Positions 41,196 to 46,106 of a stretch of 46,106 nt of DNA are shown here, one piece after another. Made by a program: the position numbers and the translations under genes. This DNA comes from a bacterium (lineage in GTDB: Bacteria > Gemmatimonadota > Glassbacteria > GWA2-58-10). Position 1 is the first letter of the stretch. The number at the start of each line of letters is the position of its first letter. The DNA is taken from NCBI GenBank assembly GCA_021372515.1, contig JAJFUG010000014.1, forward strand, positions 1-46,106, read 5' to 3'. The notes under the pieces are model-generated. The model was not told the DNA's origin. It did not search any database and saw only the letters and a program-made list of their open reading frames with translations.

Positions 41196-42149
41196 TTGAC
41201 TGTCAAGCCCGAAAGACTGCGCCCCGGAGATACGGTGGGCCTGGTCACCCCGGCCAGCCCGCTTTTAGACCTGCGCGACATCGACCACGCCCGCCGGGCG
41301 CTCGAGGAACTGGGATTCAGGGTGAAACTTGGCAAGTACCTGCGTCGCCGCCACGGTTTCCTGGCCGGCACGGACGCCGAGCGCGCCGAGGACCTGAACG
41401 CCATGTTCGCCGACCCGGACGTGCGGGGGATTTTCGCCACGCGTGGCGGCTACGGCAGCGCGCGGGTGCTGCCGCTTCTGGACTGGAACACGATTGCCGC
41501 CAACCCCAAGGTCCTGGTGGGCCACAGCGACCTGACCGCCCTCTTGACCGCAGTGCACCAGCGCACCGGGCTGGTCACGTTCTGGGGCCCGCTGGCCGGC
41601 TACGACCTGGGCCGTCACGCCTCGGCGTTCAAGGCGCGCTGGCTGGTGCGCGTTCTCTGCCAGAACGCGCCCACGCTGCGCCTGCCCCGCGGGCTGGACA
41701 GCGGACGGCCGCGCCGCTGGAGCTGTCTGTCCGGGGATTCCCCGGTCTCGGCCCCGCTGACCGGCGGCAATCTGAGCCTCCTGGCCAGCCTGACCGGCAC
41801 GCCCTGGGAGGTGCAGACCGCCGGGCGGCTGCTGTTCGTGGAGGACGTGGACGAGGAGCCCTACCGCATGGACCGCCTTCTGGGCCAGCTCGAAATGTCG
41901 GGAAAGCTGGGGCAGGCCGCGGGGATCGTGGTGGGGCGCTGTGTGGGCTGCGAGGGCACGGGACGGATGAAACGCACGTTCAGCCTGCGGCAGGTTCTGG
42001 AGAATCGGCTGGCCGGGCTGGGCGCGCCGGTGGTCTACGGCGCCCCGATCGGGCACGAGCCGGACAAGATCACCCTGCCGCTGGGGGTGAGAGCCTGCCT
42101 GGACCCCTCCGGCACGAGCCTGACCCTGCTGGAGAGCGCGGTGCTTTGA
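41196..42149 (+). CDS. ldcA: LD-carboxypeptidase (peptidase family S66)
   Basis: A 317-aa cytoplasmic serine peptidase that trims the terminal D-Ala from recycled muropeptide tetrapeptides. The S66 triad is present: Ser111 in VGHSDLTAL, Glu216 in LFVEDVDEEPYRMDR and His287 in GAPIGHEPDKITLPLG. The N-terminal LRPGDTVGLVTPASP and FATRGGYGSARVLPLLD are family hallmarks. TTG 41196 is preferred (AAGGA six bases upstream); the ATG at 41109 lies inside the palindromic repeat. The MccF type of S66 is an alternative, but the length and recycling-type motifs favour LdcA. Confidence 0.93.
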   Translation: MTVKPERLRPGDTVGLVTPASPLLDLRDIDHARRALEELGFRVKLGKYLRRRHGFLAGTDAERAEDLNAMFADPDVRGIFATRGGYGSARVLPLLDWNTIAANPKVLVGHSDLTALLTAVHQRTGLVTFWGPLAGYDLGRHASAFKARWLVRVLCQNAPTLRLPRGLDSGRPRRWSCLSGDSPVSAPLTGGNLSLLASLTGTPWEVQTAGRLLFVEDVDEEPYRMDRLLGQLEMSGKLGQAAGIVVGRCVGCEGTGRMKRTFSLRQVLENRLAGLGAPVVYGAPIGHEPDKITLPLGVRACLDPSGTSLTLLESAVL

Positions 42150-42205
42150 GCGGTGGGCCTCAGGCCTTCTTGATGGAACAGACAGAGCATCTAATTTGGA
42201 AAACA

Positions 42206-42234
42206 GCAGGGGCGGGTTTAAAACCCGCCCCTGC
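42206..42234. repeat. intergenic palindrome 1 of a 3-copy cluster (GGGTTT core)
   Basis: A 14-bp perfect stem GCAGGGGCGGGTTT with 1-nt loop, just after ldcA. The gap 42150-42458 between ldcA and the convergent HEAT gene holds three palindromes and one imperfect GC-rich hairpin (about 42352-42395) but no gene. Confidence 0.85.
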
Positions 42235-42258
42235 GCGTTTCTGAGACAGATCCAGACT

Positions 42259-42286
42259 GTAGGGGCGACCGGCCGGTCGCCCCCAC
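42259..42286. repeat. intergenic palindrome 2 of a 3-copy cluster (GACCGG core)
   Basis: GTAGGGGCGACCGG and its complement, with one mismatch in the outer arm (CCCCCAC instead of CCCCTAC). Confidence 0.85.
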
Positions 42287-42322
42287 GATAAGTTCATCGC
42301 GGAGAATTATATACCGGGGCTG

Positions 42323-42342
42323 GGGCACGGTGCACCGTGCCC
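42323..42342. repeat. intergenic palindrome 3 of a 3-copy cluster (CACGG core)
   Basis: A perfect 20-bp palindrome (GGGCACGGTG and its complement), the same core type as at 17297 and 23414. Confidence 0.85.
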
Positions 42343-42458
42343 TGCGAAAGACGGGGGCGCGATCTACATGTACTGTTCGCGACCCCCGATGGCTTCCGGT
42401 TCATTCACCGAAACGACAGAAGACAGACTGTTGCAGTAAAATGTTTTCTATCCGAGTT

Positions 42459-45176
42459 TCAGACGAAGTTCTTGATCTTTTCCTTGATATTCTCGTAGGC
42501 GAACGGCTTGAGCAGGTAGTCGTTTGCCCCCAGTCGGGTGGCCTGCTTGAGCAGGACACTCGAATTGACATCGCTCATCACGATCACCGGGGTCTGCACT
42601 GTGTTCTCGGTCTCGCGCAGGACTTTGAGCGCATCCAGGCCGTTCATCACCGGCATGCGCAAGTCCAGCAGCACCAGGTCGGGGGTCTGTTTCTCGGCGT
42701 AGGCCAGAGCCGCCCGCCCGTTGAGCGCGGCGCTGGCCCGGAACCCATCCCCCTTGAGCCTGCGGCAGAGGTCCTGGCAGAAACGCAGGTCGTCATCCGC
42801 CACCAGGATATGCACCCCCTCCTCCCGCCGCTGTATCTTGCCGCGCGCCCGTTTCAGGTGCTCCAGCACTCTGTCGTCCTTGTCAGACTCCACTATCTTG
42901 AGCAACTGCTTGAGCTGTGGCTCGTTGTGCCCGATCTCTCCGATCACCCAGACCCCGGTGCAGCGGGTCTCGGGGTCGCCGTCCAGCATGAGGTCGCGTA
43001 ACGGGTCCTCCACCTCGCGGTGGCCGAATTTCCAGATGGCCTTGATCGCGTTGCCTCGCACCCGGTTGTCCTTGTCGTACTTGTATTTCATCAGGATACC
43101 GAGCACGTTGCGGTTGCCCGAGGACTCCAGCGACTCGATCACGTTGGCCCGCACCCGGGCGTTGGGGTCGTTGAGCAGCTTCATCAGCAGGCTGGTCTCG
43201 TTCTGCTTGAGCATGTCCGCGATCAGCTTGACCGCCGTGGCCCGCACGTGGTCGTCCGAGTCTTGGATGATGTCGGCCAGGGTGCGGGCGGTGAAATCCT
43301 TATCCTCGCGGATCAGGATGTCCAGCACTTTCTGCGAGGTCTTCGGGTTGCCCAGCTCCAGGTCCTTGATATAGGCGTAGCTGCTGTCCACGGCCACCAC
43401 GAATTCCACCAGCTTCTTTTTCTGCTGGATTCCGAGCTGCGGCTTCTCCTCGTCCTCGCGCAGGGTGCGCAGGATTGTCTTGACCACCGCGTTGCGGGCC
43501 AGTTTGCGTATGAACTCGCTGTTGTACTGTGACAGCGGAAGGATGTGCTTGAGGCTGTCGAGACTGCCCAGGAAAGCCAGGTCCTTGAGGATTTTTATTT
43601 TGGCCGAGTCAGGCAGTTTCTTCAACTGTGCGGCCTGGAGCTGGAGACGCTTTTCCGGGTCGGTCTCGGAAGCAGGGTCGATCTTCTCATCGGCCGGCTG
43701 GCCGGGCTCGGCCGGAGCCTCCTCCTGAGCGGCGGCCAGGGCCTCTTCGGTCGTGTCCGCCGGGGACGTGGCCGGACTGTCCTCCCCGGTGGCGCTGAAC
43801 TCCTTATCCATCTCGTCCAGGTGTGTACGGATCTCCTTGAAAATCTCACGCGCCCGGCGTTCCAGATGGGGCTTGCGCAGGAACGACAGCTCGATGAAAA
43901 AGTAGAGGACCTGAACGAGGCGCTTGATGTTGTCGCTGTAGGTCTGGACTACGGAGTTCTGGTAGTCGACGCTGTTTTTCTGGCGGTATTCCTCGATGCT
44001 CTTCTGGGCGAGGTTGATCTGCTCCTCCAGCATCCCGGGGTTGCCCAGGCGCAGCACCAGGATGTTCAGGTCCCCCTCGGGCAGGCAGCCGGGCGGGGGC
44101 GGCGTGCTTTCATCCGCTTTCAGGGCGGCCAGCTTGTCGCGCAACGTGGCGAACAGGTCGGCCTGCGCTTTCTGCTCCTGGCTGAGACGCTGGCCGGGGA
44201 TTTCCTTTATCTCGAGCAGAGCCACCAGCTTTTCCACGGTCTTGCAGTCCAGCTCCTGCAGCCAGAGCTTGCGGTTCTGGCGGGCCTCCTTGGCCCCGGC
44301 GTTCATGTAGAGCACCCGCTTGAACACCAGGGCCTGGCGCAAGGCCTCCAGCTCGAACTCGTAGTACTTGCGGAACTTTTCCAGCAGGCCCTTGATCAGG
44401 TTCTGTGAGCCGCTGGCCGCATAGACCTCGTCCAGCACGCGGCGCACCCCGGTCAGGGGGTCATGGTCCGCGCTGATCTCCACCAGCAGGCGGGCCAGGC
44501 GCTCCAGTTTCTTGCAGATCAGGACCTGGGTGGTCAGACTGCGCGAGGGCTCGATGTGGTGGATCTCGTCATCCAGCCGCGGCGAGAGGGAGGATTTCTT
44601 AGTCTGGTCTATCGTCACCCGCTGGATATTCAGACGGTTGAACTCATCCAGATAGAAAAAGAAGCGCAGGAGGGTGTCCTCCTCGGCCAGGAAATCCTCG
44701 AAGCGCTTCTTGACCTCCTCCAGCTTGTCGCCCTGGATCAGGTCGTACTGGTAGGTATAGCGCAGGAAAATCGTGATGAAACAGTGGTAGAACTCCGAGA
44801 TGTCACCGGCGAATATTTTCTCCAGCGCATCCAGCTTGGTGCGGAAATATTCCTCCAGGACCTGGCTGCGCACCGCCGGGTCGGAGTTTTCGGAGATTCT
44901 TTCCCGGAAAACGCTGTCGAGGACCGCGAAAGCCCCCATCAGCGAATCTCCCAGGGTAGTCTCCTCCATGCGCAGGTTCACCCGTTTGCTCAGGAAAGTC
45001 TGGGCAAAGCGTGAATCCTGCTTGAGCTTGTCGTAGCGGCCCAGGAAGATCAGCCCCGTGTCTTCGTTCAGCCGGGGCAGGCCCTGCTGGACCTCGCTGG
45101 CGCGTAACGCTTCGATCCGGCTTTCGAGGAACTTCCGTGCCTCGACCCCCGGGTTGACTCTCAGACCGAAATCCAT
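42459..45176 (-). CDS. large HEAT-repeat protein with C-terminal receiver domain
   Basis: A 905-aa protein. Residues 1 to about 460 are helical and unassigned; about 460-520 are an acidic, Ala/Pro-rich linker. HEAT/PBS-lyase-like repeats fill about 545-780 (for example HVRATAVKLIADML, RVRANVIESLESSG, RVRGNAIKAIWKFG). A CheY-type receiver domain ends the protein (about 790-905): acidic pair ADDD, phospho-acceptor Asp838 in LLDLRMP, and Lys890 in LLKPF. No output domain follows, so phosphorylation may change the HEAT scaffold. No signal peptide. No histidine kinase is adjacent. ATG 45176 has AAAGG upstream, and a promoter (45233-45261) lies ahead. Confidence 0.87.
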   Translation of the reverse strand: MDFGLRVNPGVEARKFLESRIEALRASEVQQGLPRLNEDTGLIFLGRYDKLKQDSRFAQTFLSKRVNLRMEETTLGDSLMGAFAVLDSVFRERISENSDPAVRSQVLEEYFRTKLDALEKIFAGDISEFYHCFITIFLRYTYQYDLIQGDKLEEVKKRFEDFLAEEDTLLRFFFYLDEFNRLNIQRVTIDQTKKSSLSPRLDDEIHHIEPSRSLTTQVLICKKLERLARLLVEISADHDPLTGVRRVLDEVYAASGSQNLIKGLLEKFRKYYEFELEALRQALVFKRVLYMNAGAKEARQNRKLWLQELDCKTVEKLVALLEIKEIPGQRLSQEQKAQADLFATLRDKLAALKADESTPPPPGCLPEGDLNILVLRLGNPGMLEEQINLAQKSIEEYRQKNSVDYQNSVVQTYSDNIKRLVQVLYFFIELSFLRKPHLERRAREIFKEIRTHLDEMDKEFSATGEDSPATSPADTTEEALAAAQEEAPAEPGQPADEKIDPASETDPEKRLQLQAAQLKKLPDSAKIKILKDLAFLGSLDSLKHILPLSQYNSEFIRKLARNAVVKTILRTLREDEEKPQLGIQQKKKLVEFVVAVDSSYAYIKDLELGNPKTSQKVLDILIREDKDFTARTLADIIQDSDDHVRATAVKLIADMLKQNETSLLMKLLNDPNARVRANVIESLESSGNRNVLGILMKYKYDKDNRVRGNAIKAIWKFGHREVEDPLRDLMLDGDPETRCTGVWVIGEIGHNEPQLKQLLKIVESDKDDRVLEHLKRARGKIQRREEGVHILVADDDLRFCQDLCRRLKGDGFRASAALNGRAALAYAEKQTPDLVLLDLRMPVMNGLDALKVLRETENTVQTPVIVMSDVNSSVLLKQATRLGANDYLLKPFAYENIKEKIKNFV

Positions 45177-45232
45177 ATCTCAGTGATACCTTTGTTCGAG
45201 GACCCGTTTCCTGGCAGGGAACACTAAAAATA

Positions 45233-45261
45233 AGTATACCGCATTTTTCCCGATTACTCAA
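45233..45261 (-). promoter_or_regulatory. promoter for the HEAT-receiver gene
   Basis: TTGAGT (45256-45261) and TATACT (45233-45238) are spaced by 17 bp on the minus strand, about 60 bp before the start codon. Confidence 0.6.
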
Positions 45262-45355
45262 TCTTCCCTGACACATGATTCGTCCCTCAACCCGAGGCAG
45301 CCGGCCCGGCTGCCGCCCACCTCAGAAAAAACACGGCCCGCCGGTTCGAAAAACA

Positions 45356-45384
45356 TTGACATGCGGCGGCCCTGGCGCTAAAAT
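45356..45384 (+). promoter_or_regulatory. sigma70-type promoter of the trp operon
   Basis: TTGACA (45356-45361) and TAAAAT (45379-45384) are spaced by 17 bp. The predicted transcript has a leader of about 260 nt before trpE. Confidence 0.75.
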
Positions 45385-45436
45385 GAAGCTGATTTTCCGG
45401 ACTGTTTTCCTTCGTCTTCTATTTACGAGTGCAGAC

Positions 45437-45532
45437 ATGTTTGCCATCCAGAACACAAGCGCGGTTTGCAGTTGGCGCAACTGGTGCGGCCAGGCGTGGC
45501 ATATTCACGCCCATGTCATACTGCGCCCGTAA
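45437..45532 (+). CDS. trpL: trp leader peptide
   Basis: A 31-codon reading frame (ATG 45437 to TAA 45530-45532) lies between the promoter and trpE. Trp codons are at positions 13, 16 and 21 (45473, 45482, 45497), a strong excess for so short a peptide. It is followed by a hairpin capable of acting as an attenuator. The ribosome site is weak (GAG about 9 bases upstream). I infer a classical ribosome-stalling leader that senses Trp-tRNA; the call rests on Trp clustering, position and RNA pairings. Confidence 0.65.
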   Translation: MFAIQNTSAVCSWRNWCGQAWHIHAHVILRP

Positions 45533-45566
45533 TGCGAGCTTAATAAGCATATCGGATTCACCGGCC

Positions 45567-45603
45567 AAGGCCGCGGGCGCTTAAACCAAGCATCCGCGGC
45601 CTT
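45567..45603 (+). terminator. attenuator hairpin upstream of trpE
   Basis: A 10-bp perfect stem (AAGGCCGCGG at 45567-45576 with CCGCGGCCTT at 45594-45603) has a 17-nt loop. The tract after it (GCTCGTTTC) is a poor U-run. GCGCCCG (45523-45529), near the leader stop, is complementary to CGGGCGC (45574-45580) in the left arm and loop. GGCGC (45474-45478) is complementary to GCGCC (45523-45527). This gives the 1:2, 2:3 and 3:4 pairings of attenuation. Confidence 0.6.
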
Positions 45604-45650
45604 GCTCGTTTCAGGCGGCTTTCAAATTCAACCGGAACCGGAGAAAACAG

Positions 45651-46106
45651 ATGGAAAATTGCCTGCCCTCAAAGGAAGAGTTCATCCGGCGCGCCAGGCC
45701 GGGCCGCGTGGTTTCGGTGGCGGCCGAGCTCTACACCGACACCGAAACCCCGATCAGCGTGTTCAAGAAAGTCTGCGAGCCCAGCGAGTACGCGTTCCTG
45801 CTCGAAAGCGTCGAGATGGAGGAGAAAATCGGGCGCTACTCGTTCCTGGGCCTCAGCCCGCGCACCACTTTCCGCGTGACCGGCCGCCGGGTGGAGGTCA
45901 CGACCGACGGCACCGTGGAGCGTCTGGAGGGCGACCCGATCCGCCTGCTCGGCGACTGGGTCGGCCGCTACAAGCCCGAGCCTGTGGCCGGCCTGCCACC
46001 GTTCCAATGCGGCCTGGTCGGCTATTTCGGCTACGACACGATCCGCTGGTTCGAGGACATCCCCAGCACCAAGCCCAACCCGCTCGAGCTTCCCGACTGT
46101 TTCCTG
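45651..46106 (+). CDS. trpE: anthranilate synthase component I (3' end cut by window edge)
   Basis: The first 152 codons of a gene leaving the window. The N-terminus matches TrpE: ETPISVFKKV, then FLLESVE, which contains the LLES motif of the Trp feedback site, then GRYSFLGLSP and GLVGYFGYD. The enzyme makes anthranilate from chorismate with the glutamine amidotransferase TrpG. ATG 45651 follows GGAG at 7-base spacing. The preceding leader (promoter, leader peptide, hairpin) indicates transcription control by tryptophan. The catalytic half is outside the window. Confidence 0.93.
   Translation, partial: MENCLPSKEEFIRRARPGRVVSVAAELYTDTETPISVFKKVCEPSEYAFLLESVEMEEKIGRYSFLGLSPRTTFRVTGRRVEVTTDGTVERLEGDPIRLLGDWVGRYKPEPVAGLPPFQCGLVGYFGYDTIRWFEDIPSTKPNPLELPDCFL

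Noticed and set aside
42206-42342. The three closely spaced palindromes as a CRISPR array
   Set aside because: The repeats differ in core sequence, spacing is uneven, and no cas gene is present.

Overview
The window is about 46 kb of GC-rich, gene-dense bacterial chromosome. Outer-membrane OmpA-type and LD-carboxypeptidase genes, many Sec signal peptides, and a two-component-type propeller/Y_Y_Y sensor point to a Gram-negative-type cell, possibly in or near the Fibrobacteres-Chlorobi-Bacteroidetes or Gemmatimonadetes neighbourhood or a related candidate phylum. That placement is an inference from gene content, not a demonstrated taxonomy. Many intergenic gaps carry good sigma70-like promoters (TTGACA-17-TATAAT type), and several genes start with GTG or TTG behind a clear Shine-Dalgarno.

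Layout. 1-2.3 kb: a truncated PHP-domain gene divergent from a methylenetetrahydrofolate reductase fused to a Cys-rich MetV-type C-terminal domain. 2.3-12.5 kb: secreted or envelope functions. These are a SUMF1-like/alpha-beta hydrolase fusion, a transglutaminase-like protein, a secreted GH38 alpha-mannosidase, a small Cys-containing DUF1284-like protein and a large DUF2723 membrane protein. 12.6-20.7 kb: housekeeping genes tilS, ftsH and folP, then a lone HEPN protein and valS. 20.7-23.4 kb: a subclass B1 metallo-beta-lactamase divergent from formate-THF ligase. 23.5-28.7 kb: an OmpA protein with duplicated TSP3 repeats, a SIS-domain protein with palindromic operators, an unrecognised membrane protein and a tRNA-dihydrouridine synthase. 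29.1-31 kb: endonuclease III, and an HDOD protein preceded by a 72-aa membrane peptide.

31-41 kb is the most interesting part. It is a co-oriented signalling cluster: (i) a 1601-aa beta-propeller/Y_Y_Y/TM/degenerate-ATPase/GAF/PP2C (SpoIIE) phosphatase, (ii) a GAF-PAS class III cyclase with adenylyl-type specificity residues, (iii) an RsbW-like kinase, (iv) a STAS antagonist, (v) a secreted vWA-SH3 protein and (vi) a protein with two cyclic-nucleotide-binding domains. Together they look like a circuit that joins sigma/anti-sigma partner switching to cAMP production and reception. No sigma factor gene is in the window.

41-46 kb: an LD-carboxypeptidase, a cluster of three palindromic repeats, a HEAT-repeat protein ending in a receiver domain, and the start of a trp operon. 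The trp operon has a strong promoter, a 31-codon leader peptide with three Trp codons, and a terminator-like hairpin ahead of trpE, which is cut by the window end. A dispersed family of intergenic palindromes with GTAGGGG/CCCCTAC outer arms and changing cores runs through the window. No tRNA, rRNA, CRISPR array, insertion sequence or prophage was recognised.
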